Origin: an uncultured Rickettsiales bacterium
GTDB lineage: Bacteria > Pseudomonadota > Alphaproteobacteria > Rickettsiales > UBA1997
DNA length: 6,240 nt
Reading direction: 5' to 3'
NCBI GenBank assembly: GCA_951801155.1
Contig: CATOLK010000070.1
Location: 1-6,240 of the forward strand
The position numbers and the translations under genes are program-made. Under the pieces are notes generated by a model that was given only the letters and a program-made list of their open reading frames with translations, made no database searches and was not told the DNA's origin. Positions 1 to 5,565 of the stretch are shown one piece after another. Position 1 is the stretch's first letter; each line of letters begins with the position of its first letter.

Positions 1-52
1 TTAGATTTTCTTGTAAGTTTATCTTACTAGAAAATCTTAATGTGGAATCCAG
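1..52. repeat. Palindromic dispersed repeat, copy A (cut by window edge)
   Basis: The stretch folds as an imperfect hairpin: an arm ending CTTGTAAG (10-17), a short loop TTTAT, and an arm starting CTTACTAG (23-30). It matches 4443-4492 at about 45 of 50 bases, so it is a second copy of the element at 4413-4512. Its left part lies outside the window. Bases 36-52 form a perfect 17-bp inverted repeat with 157-173 of copy B, which places the two copies head to head around a roughly 104-bp AT-rich spacer (53-156). I see no gene or clear signal in that spacer. Confidence 0.7.
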
Positions 53-156
53 AAATATAAAGAATATTAAATACAGAAAAATATTTTAAAGGCTTTTTAT
101 ATTATAAAATATAGAAAAATTATTAATATCCTTTTTTGTGTTAAATTAATCTATTG

Positions 157-218
157 CTGGATTCCACATTAAGAATTACTAGACAATAAATTATCAAGTA
201 ATTCTAATCTGGAATGAC
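157..218. repeat. Palindromic dispersed repeat, copy B
   Basis: This is an imperfect hairpin with arms of about 22 bases: ATTCCACATTAAGAATTACT from 161 pairs with AGTAATTCTAATCTGGAAT ending at 215, across an AT-rich loop. The right arm and flank (GGAATGAC, then TAAATA and an A-rich stretch with AATTAAA) match the right arm and flank of the copy at 4413-4512, so the same family is present here. It lies just downstream of the kinase gene and its terminator. No coding sequence is supported here. Confidence 0.65.
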
Positions 219-239
219 GTAAATAATAGAAAATTAAAA

Positions 240-268
240 ATATTCAAATATTATTGATATTTGAATAT
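240..268 (-). terminator. Probable intrinsic terminator of the kinase gene
   Basis: A perfect 12-bp inverted repeat (240-251 and 257-268) with a 5-base loop lies 28 bases past the kinase stop codon. Read on the minus strand it is followed by a T-rich tail (TTTTAATTTT). The stem is almost all A-T pairs, so it would be weak, but position and tail fit an intrinsic terminator for the leftward transcript. Confidence 0.55.
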
Positions 269-295
269 AGTTTTATGCAAGAAATTCAATATATT

Positions 296-1852
296 TTAAG
301 CTGTTCTAATTCCATTTTTTTCTTGCTCTTTAGTATTAAACGCACTTATAGCTTCATTAAAACTATCAATTATTTTAATAGCTGACTCCATATCAGTTTC
401 ATGAATTTTTCTTTTTTCACAATAAATAATTTTTATCATCCTTAAATTATTTAACTGACGAATTAAACCATTTATTATTAACCTATCTTTCAAGGTCAGT
501 TCTTTATCTTTTTTTATACTATTTTCAATTGAATTAAATGGAAATGTTTTATTTATAAATTTTACCATATAATATTTTAGTGTATTTGAACTATCTTCAG
601 CATTAATAATAGTTTTAATTCTTAACAAAAGATTTTTCTCGATTTTTTTAATTTCTTCTTCTTCGAAATTCATATTCTTATCAATAACACTTAATTCAAT
701 TAATTCTCTATTTTTTAAATTAATAGGTAATCTTGCTCTATTATAATCTGGCCTTACACCTATATAGATTTTAGCTAATTTATCTTTAACTTGATGTATA
801 TTTAATCTTTTTTCAGGATCTATTTCCAACATTCCTAACATCAAATCAACTAACATTTTTTTCATTTTTGTTTTAGAGGTATATAACCTTATTTCATCTA
901 AATCACAAAAACTATTTTTTCTAATTTTTCTTAAAGTATCAGTAAAAGTTTTGCAATAATCTAGATAACATCTAGCAACATTTTTTTCTTCTTTTTCATA
1001 TAAATGCTCATAATTTTGAAAATTTTCATAATTAAAATTATCCCATGATTTATAATAATGATCAGGAAATAAAAATAATTGATAAAATATAACACCTAAA
1101 GAATATATATCTGTTGCTAAAGATGGTTTAACTTTTTTCATTTCTCCTTTTTCATAATCCAATAACTCTGGAGCAAAATAACCCGCACTTCCCAACGCCT
1201 TTCTTTCTTCAGAATCTAATTTCGATATAAAACTAAAATCCCCTATTTTTACATTGTTTTTATTATTTATAAATATATTTTCTGGCTTTAAATCATTATG
1301 TACAAATCCCATTTGATGCAAACTAGATACAATTAATGTAAGCTTTATAGCTATTTCAAGTCCATTTATATTTTCAGTATACCCGTTATCATGAATAATA
1401 TCAAATAAACTGCCACGCTCCATATATTTTGATATTTGTATTGGATAATTTTTTCCATTAATTTCAACCATATCAGTTTTTAATGGTTTTGCTAAACCGT
1501 TAATTCCTTGCAAAAGAGATTGTTGTTTTTCTAATTCATTTTTTAAGTCATCATAATTTTTTTCAAGTAAATTTTCTTTACAAAAAACTTTAAATACCCT
1601 ATTTCCGGCCGAAAATACTTCAGCTTCACCCCCGGCACTCATATATTTAAATTCTTTATCAAATAATTCACTTTCGCTGCTTCTATATTTATTTTTTAAT
1701 GCTTCAGTTGCACTACCAATATCTAATTCATTTTCTAAATTATCATAATTTTCTTGATCATAGTATAAAGAAGAATCTATAGATTCAAAGTTCTGTTTTT
1801 CTGTATTATTTGTATATTGTACTTCATTAAAATAATCTCTTGTATATGTCAT
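296..1852 (-). CDS. Eukaryotic-like Ser/Thr protein kinase
   Basis: The 518-aa product is predicted to transfer the ATP gamma-phosphate to Ser/Thr of protein targets; the targets are unknown. The kinase domain spans about residues 68-362. It shows the Gly-rich loop GGEAEVF (74-80), ATP-anchoring Lys88 in RVFKVF, catalytic loop HNDLKPEN (185-192, base Asp187), metal-binding Asp205 in DFS, GYFAPE (224-229), Asp248 in DIYSLGV and Arg349 in DPEKRL. The catalytic set is therefore complete. Two departures stand out: HND replaces HRD (a non-RD kinase) and DFS replaces DFG. About 40 extra Tyr/Asn/Phe-rich residues lie between Asp248 and Arg349 compared with typical kinases. Residues 1-65 (acidic, Asn/Tyr-rich) and 363-518 (helical-looking, charged) match no domain I recognise. 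I see no membrane segment, PASTA repeats or signal peptide. The ATG at 1852 sits about 20 bases after the predicted transcript start, with only a distant AGGA, and an in-frame TAA lies just upstream, so no longer start exists. Cytosolic signalling or a secreted effector are both possible; the latter is inference. Confidence 0.9.
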   Translation of the reverse strand: MTYTRDYFNEVQYTNNTEKQNFESIDSSLYYDQENYDNLENELDIGSATEALKNKYRSSESELFDKEFKYMSAGGEAEVFSAGNRVFKVFCKENLLEKNYDDLKNELEKQQSLLQGINGLAKPLKTDMVEINGKNYPIQISKYMERGSLFDIIHDNGYTENINGLEIAIKLTLIVSSLHQMGFVHNDLKPENIFINNKNNVKIGDFSFISKLDSEERKALGSAGYFAPELLDYEKGEMKKVKPSLATDIYSLGVIFYQLFLFPDHYYKSWDNFNYENFQNYEHLYEKEEKNVARCYLDYCKTFTDTLRKIRKNSFCDLDEIRLYTSKTKMKKMLVDLMLGMLEIDPEKRLNIHQVKDKLAKIYIGVRPDYNRARLPINLKNRELIELSVIDKNMNFEEEEIKKIEKNLLLRIKTIINAEDSSNTLKYYMVKFINKTFPFNSIENSIKKDKELTLKDRLIINGLIRQLNNLRMIKIIYCEKRKIHETDMESAIKIIDSFNEAISAFNTKEQEKNGIRTA

Positions 1853-1878
1853 AAATATTTTATTTTATTCCTAACTCT

Positions 1879-1907
1879 ATTATATCATATAAATTAGTAA
1901 ATGTCAA
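1879..1907 (-). promoter_or_regulatory. Consensus sigma-70 promoter of the kinase gene
   Basis: On the minus strand there is a perfect -35 TTGACA (1907-1902), a 17-bp spacer and a perfect -10 TATAAT (1884-1879). Transcription would begin near 1872, giving a leader of only about 20 bases before the ATG at 1852. A full 12/12 match with optimal spacing is rare even in AT-rich DNA and predicts strong, constitutive transcription by the housekeeping sigma factor. Confidence 0.85.
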
Positions 1908-2160
1908 ATTATTAATATAATTATAATTGTACTTTTTTAAGTTAAAATTTTCCTTATTTTTGTTGTTATTTTTTATTTTTAAAAAAGTATAATTTTATTA
2001 TTCTAATTTCAACATAAAATCTACTAAATTCAATAATCTAATCATATATATTAGACTTTCTGAATAAAAAAATTAAACGTTTATAAATAGTATTAAAGAA
2101 ATTAAAAAACTATAAAAAATATAATTTTAAAAAATTTTCAAAAAATATTTTTACAAAATA
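1908..2160. other. AT-rich intergenic stretch between dnaK and the kinase gene
   Basis: No open frame with coding character is visible here on either strand. It contains an 11-bp perfect inverted repeat (1930-1940 with 1979-1989, TACTTTTTTAA) around a 38-base loop. That may be chance in such AT-rich DNA, and the loop is long for a terminator. It also holds a short motif shared with 4250-4267, listed separately. Confidence 0.5.
2052..2069. repeat. Short repeated motif TAGACTTTCTGAATAAAA
   Basis: This 18-base motif matches 16 of 18 bases at 4250-4267 in the same orientation, and a weaker inverted match (TTTTATGCAAGAA) occurs at 271-283. The three sites lie in the intergenic regions flanking dnaK and the kinase. 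It could be a remnant of a transposon end or a small dispersed repeat; nothing in the window decides this, and chance similarity in AT-rich DNA is possible. Confidence 0.3.
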
Positions 2161-2203
2161 TATAAAAATAGATTTTATTGGTAATTTTTTACCAATAAAA
2201 TCT
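2161..2203 (-). terminator. Intrinsic terminator of dnaK
   Basis: A perfect 15-bp inverted repeat (2170-2184 and 2189-2203) with a 4-base loop lies about 50 bases beyond the dnaK stop. On the minus strand the stem is followed at once by ATTTTTATA, a U-tract in the leftward RNA; no T-run follows on the other side. It separates dnaK from the kinase gene and shows that no dnaJ is co-transcribed immediately downstream. Confidence 0.85.
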
Positions 2204-2254
2204 GACTTCTAGTATAACAAATTTATATTAAAGATAAAAAAATATCTCAATCAA

Positions 2255-2998
2255 CTATTTTTTTTCTTCAAATTCGCCATTTATTGAACCATCATCATTT
2301 GTAGTTCCAGCGCTAGCATTATTAGTACCTGCATCACCAGTTTGTTGTTGAGTTTGATAAATTTTTTCACCAAGTTTCATTGAGGCATTGGTTAATTTTT
2401 CAATAGCATTTTTAATAGCTTCCACATCTTCACCTTCAACAGCTTTTTTAGTTGCCTCAACCTCTGTAGTTATAACATTTTTTTCATCTTCAGTTAATTT
2501 ATCACCATAATCTGTTAAGGATTTTTCAACTGAATAAACTAATGTATCAGCATGATTTCTTGCATCAGCTAATTCTTTTTTGGCTTTATCACTAGCAGCA
2601 TTAGCTTCAGCATCCTTCATCATTTTTTCGATTTCTGCATCAGTTAATCCACCAGAAGATTGTATTGTAATATTTTGTTTTTTGTTTGTGCCTTTATCAA
2701 TAGCAGAAACATTTACTACACCATTAGCATCAATATCAAAAGTAACTTCTATTTGCGGCATACCTCTTGGAGCAGGCGGAATACCATCTAAAGTAAATTC
2801 ACCAAGTAATTTATTATAAGCAGCTATATCTCTTTCACCTTGATAAACCTTAATAGTTACAGCCGGTTGATTATTTTCTGCTGTTGAGAATACCTGACTT
2901 TTCTTTGTAGGAATTGTTGTATTTCTATCAATTAATCTTGTGAATACACCTCCCATAGTTTCAATACCCAAAGAAAGTGGAGTTACATCAAGTAACAA
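2255..2998 (-). CDS. dnaK: DnaK C-terminal part: substrate-binding domain and lid
   Basis: This frame encodes the peptide-binding half of Hsp70. It begins inside the interdomain linker (LLDVTPLSLGIETMGG, residues 2-17), runs through the beta-sandwich (about 18-118, including QVFSTAENNQPAV and GIPPAPRGMPQIEVTFDIDA), then the helical lid (about 119-215) and a disordered Gly/Asn/Thr tail. The tail ends EFEEKK rather than the usual EEVKDKK-type end, so it looks about three residues short there. The only start near the N-terminus is the TTG at 2998; the codon just before the linker's Asp in this frame is TAA (3007-3005), and the next in-frame ATG lies 14 codons into this frame. It overlaps the ATPase-half frame by 11 bases. 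An AAGGTGG 14 bases before the TTG resembles a ribosome-binding site but also encodes conserved QGG residues. Whether this half is translated alone is unknown; on its own it would bind peptides without ATP control. Confidence 0.75.
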   Translation of the reverse strand: MLLDVTPLSLGIETMGGVFTRLIDRNTTIPTKKSQVFSTAENNQPAVTIKVYQGERDIAAYNKLLGEFTLDGIPPAPRGMPQIEVTFDIDANGVVNVSAIDKGTNKKQNITIQSSGGLTDAEIEKMMKDAEANAASDKAKKELADARNHADTLVYSVEKSLTDYGDKLTEDEKNVITTEVEATKKAVEGEDVEAIKNAIEKLTNASMKLGEKIYQTQQQTGDAGTNNASAGTTNDDGSINGEFEEKK

Positions 2999-4136
2999 TA
3001 CGTCTTAAAACACCACCTTGAATTGCAGCACCAACTGCTACTACTTCATCAGGATTTACACCTTTATGAGGATCTTTACCAAAGAAATTTTTAACAGTTT
3101 CTTGAACTTTTGGCATTCTTGTCATACCACCAACCAATACAACTTCATTTATATCAGAAGTTTGTAATCCAGCATCAGCAAGTGCTTTTTTACAAGGCTC
3201 TATTGTTCTTTTAATTAAATCATCTGTTAATTGTTCTAATTTTGCTCTTGAAAGTTTTACATTTAAGTGCTTTGGTCCAGTAGCATCTGCTGTTATATAT
3301 GGCAAATTAATTTCAGTCTCAGTTGTACTTGATAATTCTTTTTTAGCATTTTCTGCAGCTTCTTTTAATCTTTGAAGTGCCAAACTATCTTTTGATAAAT
3401 CAATATTATTCGAAGCTTTAAAACTATCAATTAAAAATTGTTGAATTCTTGTATCAAAATCTTCACCACCTAAAAAAGTATCACCATTTGTAGCTTTTAC
3501 TTCAAAAACACCATCACCAATTTCTAAAATTGATACATCAAAAGTACCACCACCCAAGTCATAAACAACAATAGTCTTATTTCCTTCTTTATCAAGACCA
3601 TAAGCTAAAGCAGCTGCTGTTGGTTCATTAATAATTCTTTTTACATCTAAACCAGCAATTTTTCCGGCATCTTTTGTTGCCTGTCTTTGAGAATCATTAA
3701 AATATGCAGGAACCGTAATAACAGCTTCTGTTACTTTTTCACCAAGGTAAGATTCTGCTGTTTCTTTCATTTTTTGTAAAATAAAAGCACTAATTTGAGA
3801 TGGAGAATATTTTTCACCTTTAGCCTCAACCCAAGCATCACCATTTCCAGCTTTTACAATTTTATAAGGAGTTTTATTCATATCATCCTGAACAACCTTC
3901 TCGTCAAATCTTCTTCCTATTAATCTTTTTACAGAATAAATAGTATTTTCAGCATTAGTAACAGCTTGTCTTTTTGCGGGTTCACCAACAACCTTATCGC
4001 CTTCTTTAGTAAAAGCTACTATTGAAGGAGTTGTTCGTATACCTTCTGCATTTTCAATAACTTTTGTATTGCTACCTTCCATAACCGCAACACAGGAATT
4101 TGTAGTTCCTAAGTCAATACCTATAATTTTGCCCAT
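2988..4136 (-). CDS. dnaK: DnaK N-terminal part: ATPase domain
   Basis: This frame encodes a complete Hsp70 nucleotide-binding domain of 382 aa. Visible motifs are phosphate 1 IGIDLGTTNSCVAV (5-18), Lys70 in YSVKRLIGR, the AVITVPAYFNDSQRQATKDA stretch, connect 1 INEPTAAALAYG (169-180), phosphate 2 VYDLGGGTFDVSIL (191-204), KRLIGRRF-type loop residues, and the adenosine motif VLVGGMTRMPKV (333-344). It reads as normal Hsp70 through GAAIQGGVL (369-377), then shifts into five foreign residues (RRIVT) and stops at TGA 2990-2988. The start is firm: ATG at 4136 begins MGKIIGIDLGTT, with AAAAAGG seven bases upstream. Alone this domain could hydrolyse ATP but lacks the linker needed to couple to substrate binding. 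The sequence is of alphaproteobacterial type. A heat-shock promoter precedes it. Confidence 0.9.
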   Translation of the reverse strand: MGKIIGIDLGTTNSCVAVMEGSNTKVIENAEGIRTTPSIVAFTKEGDKVVGEPAKRQAVTNAENTIYSVKRLIGRRFDEKVVQDDMNKTPYKIVKAGNGDAWVEAKGEKYSPSQISAFILQKMKETAESYLGEKVTEAVITVPAYFNDSQRQATKDAGKIAGLDVKRIINEPTAAALAYGLDKEGNKTIVVYDLGGGTFDVSILEIGDGVFEVKATNGDTFLGGEDFDTRIQQFLIDSFKASNNIDLSKDSLALQRLKEAAENAKKELSSTTETEINLPYITADATGPKHLNVKLSRAKLEQLTDDLIKRTIEPCKKALADAGLQTSDINEVVLVGGMTRMPKVQETVKNFFGKDPHKGVNPDEVVAVGAAIQGGVLRRIVT

Positions 4137-4179
4137 TTTTAAACCTTTTTAAGTTGTTAATTAAATATTTATAGTTAAT

Positions 4180-4207
4180 ATATAGGTATTGATTTGAACT
4201 TTTCAAG
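4180..4207 (-). promoter_or_regulatory. RpoH (heat-shock sigma) promoter of dnaK
   Basis: On the minus strand there is CTTGAAA (4207-4201), a 14-bp spacer and CCTATAT (4186-4180). This fits the known sigma-32 pattern (CTTGAAA, 13-15 bp, CCCCATNT) and especially the alphaproteobacterial version with a CYTAT -10. Transcription would start near 4173, leaving a leader of about 36 bases before the dnaK ATG. It implies that dnaK is, or until recently was, induced by heat stress. Confidence 0.75.
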
Positions 4208-4249
4208 TACCATCAAAAATATAACTTCATTAACTTTATTTTTTTATAA

Positions 4250-4267
4250 TAGACCTTCTGCATAAAA
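4250..4267. repeat. Short repeated motif TAGACCTTCTGCATAAAA
   Basis: This is the second copy of the 18-base motif at 2052-2069, with two mismatches and the same orientation. It lies just upstream of the dnaK promoter, so the two copies bracket the dnaK unit as direct repeats. The inverted partial match at 271-283 shares TTTTATGCA. Meaning is uncertain. Confidence 0.3.
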
Positions 4268-4353
4268 CTATTCTTATTTTCTATATTATATTTTATTTTT
4301 TAATAATTTTTATTTTTATATCTTTCTTTTTTCATTAGATTTGTTATTTCTTT

Positions 4354-4404
4354 GATTTTCCATTATTTACTTCATTCCAGACTAGAATTTCTTGATAAGC
4401 TTGT
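4354..4404. repeat. Half-copy of the palindromic repeat
   Basis: GATTTTCCATTATTTAC, then TTCATTCCAGACTAGAATTT and CTTGATAAGCTTGT, aligns with the left arm of the neighbouring full element (4413 onward) as a direct repeat about 60 bp upstream. The right arm is missing, so it is either a truncated insertion or a partial duplication of the adjacent element. Its ATTCCAGA form is closer to copy B's arm (157-218) than to the neighbour's TTTCAAA, which favours an independent, truncated copy. Confidence 0.55.
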
Positions 4405-4412
4405 TTATTTTG

Positions 4413-4512
4413 TTAATTTCCCTTTATTTACGTCATTTCAAATTAGAATTTCTTGTAAGTTTGTCTTACTAGGAAATCTTAATGTGGAATGACCTAAATA
4501 GAAGGAAATTAA
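4413..4512. repeat. Palindromic dispersed repeat, copy C (most complete)
   Basis: This is an imperfect palindrome of about 100 bp. The core runs from GTCATT (4432) to AATGAC (4493). Inner arms CTTGTAAG and CTTACTAG surround a TTTGT loop. The similarity extends outward: 4413-4431 matches the reverse complement of 4494-4512 at 16 of 19 bases. It lies in the era-dnaK gap, about 70 bases past the era stop. In RNA it would form a long hairpin that could protect the era 3' end, but no T-run follows on the minus strand, so I do not call it an intrinsic terminator. It has no coding capacity, so any movement would need an enzyme from elsewhere. Confidence 0.75.
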
Positions 4513-4584
4513 AGAATAAATAACTAATAATATTTAGAATTTTATAGAAATTATACATTTTATATTTTTTATTATTGATAAATT

Positions 4585-5487
4585 TTAAAATTCTTTTTCA
4601 TCAATCCATTTATTTTCTATTTTAACAAATATATATAAATGAACTTTTAATCCAAAAAGTTTTTCAATTTCTTTTCTTGATTCAATATTTACTTTTTTTA
4701 ACATAGAGCCATTTTTTCCTATAACTATTGCTTTTTGACTATCTTTTAATACTCTTATAACCTGTTGAATTTTTATACTACCATTTTTAAATTCTTCCCA
4801 TTTTTCTGTTATTACATCTACAGAATAAGGTAAATCCTCTTTTAATTCCATGAACAATTTCTCTCTTGTTATTTCTGCAGCTAAAAATTTCATAGGAGCA
4901 TCAGTTATCTCATCATTATTAAATAACCAAGGTCTTTCTGGCGCTATTTCAAGTAAATAATTTTTTAATTTATTTAAATTTTCTCCAGTCATAGCAGAAA
5001 GCATAAACAATTGTTTATAGTTAGGATATAAATCATTCAAAGTTTTAGCCATTTCCAATAACTTTACTTTTGGAACTAAATCAATTTTATTCAAAATAAA
5101 AATAAAATCATCTTGTTTTTTTTCTATATCATTTATTATAGTTTTAACTCTTTCACTCACTCCCTCTATACTATCGATTATTATACAAACAACATCCGCT
5201 TCCTGAATTCCATTCCAAGCATTTTTAACTATTTTTCTTTCCAAAAGTCTATCTTTTTTTGGTATAAATAAACCAGGAGTATCAATAATAATAATTTGAG
5301 TATTATCCTCAACATAAACACACTTTATAATATCTCTTGTAGTTTGAACTTTTGGGGTTATTATAGATATTTTTTCACCAACAAAAGCATTAGTTAAACT
5401 TGATTTTCCAGCATTCGGTAAACCAGCAAAAGCTACTTTGAAACATTTTTGAATTTTTTTTGTATTATTTTCTAATTTTTCTATCAT
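4585..5487 (-). CDS. era: GTPase Era
   Basis: Era is a GTP-binding protein that helps mature 16S rRNA and assemble the 30S subunit, binding near the 3' end of 16S rRNA through its KH domain. The 300-aa product has the family's usual length. GTPase motifs in order are G1 GLPNAGKS (22-29), the switch I Thr in VQTTRD (47-52), G3 DTPG (69-72), G4 NKID (133-136) and G5 SAMTG (164-168). The KH domain follows, with LPYSVDV (219-225), VIGKNGSMLKKV (255-266) and KVHLYIFVKI (281-290). The ATG at 5487 places G1 at the expected distance; no clear Shine-Dalgarno is visible in the AT-rich leader. The usual alphaproteobacterial partner rnc is not adjacent here; the gene follows the repeat-protein gene by 49 bases but has its own promoter. 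All motifs are intact and I see no damage. Confidence 0.95.
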   Translation of the reverse strand: MIEKLENNTKKIQKCFKVAFAGLPNAGKSSLTNAFVGEKISIITPKVQTTRDIIKCVYVEDNTQIIIIDTPGLFIPKKDRLLERKIVKNAWNGIQEADVVCIIIDSIEGVSERVKTIINDIEKKQDDFIFILNKIDLVPKVKLLEMAKTLNDLYPNYKQLFMLSAMTGENLNKLKNYLLEIAPERPWLFNNDEITDAPMKFLAAEITREKLFMELKEDLPYSVDVITEKWEEFKNGSIKIQQVIRVLKDSQKAIVIGKNGSMLKKVNIESRKEIEKLFGLKVHLYIFVKIENKWIDEKEF

Positions 5488-5535
5488 ATTTTTATAATTT
5501 TATTGATATTAAAAATATAATCATAAATAAACTTA

Positions 5536-5565
5536 ATTATATTTTTGAATTAAGAACTTCGTCAA
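5536..5565 (-). promoter_or_regulatory. Sigma-70 promoter of era, across the upstream stop codon
   Basis: On the minus strand there is TTGACG (5565-5560), an 18-bp spacer and TATAAT (5541-5536). The -10 contains the TAA stop of the upstream gene and the -35 lies in its last codons. Transcription would start near 5529, giving an era leader of about 41 bases. Eleven of twelve consensus bases match. It lets era be expressed independently of the repeat-protein gene. Confidence 0.65.

Larger units (their letters stand above)
2255..4136 (-). pseudogene. dnaK: dnaK locus, frame-broken at the interdomain linker
   Basis: Read together, the two frames give a nearly full Hsp70 of about 630 residues (E. 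coli DnaK has 638), the ATP-driven chaperone that works with DnaJ and GrpE. After GGVL the family normally has about five residues (such as KGDVK) before DVLLLDVTPLSL. Here the minus strand reads GTTTTA, A, GACGTATTG, so roughly 14 nt are missing and the frame shifts by one. A one-base sequencing slip would not explain this, because removing one base restores the frame but still leaves those five residues out. The missing segment would, in the family sequence, lie between short TTAA-like stretches, which fits slippage (inference). No other lesion is visible, and promoter and terminator persist, so the event is recent or the split is tolerated. A second intact dnaK elsewhere is possible. Confidence 0.7.

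Noticed and set aside
81..112. Stem ATATTTTA/TAAAATAT in the spacer between repeat copies A and B
   Set aside because: Eight A-T pairs with a 16-base loop are expected by chance in this composition.
1930..1989. Terminator or regulatory hairpin from the TACTTTTTTAA inverted repeat
   Set aside because: The loop is 38 bases and the arms are almost pure A/T, so chance is likely; the terminator of dnaK is already clear at 2161-2203.
2580..2819. Plus-strand open frame of 79 codons
   Set aside because: It lies wholly antisense to the conserved DnaK substrate-binding domain and has no recognisable features or start signals.
3000..3012. Programmed ribosomal frameshift site rejoining DnaK
   Set aside because: I see no known slippery heptamer or RF2-like site, and the five residues missing from the family sequence would remain absent.
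4413..4512. Intrinsic terminator of era
   Set aside because: The hairpin is large and imperfect and no T-run follows it on the minus strand; it is better explained as a dispersed repeat.
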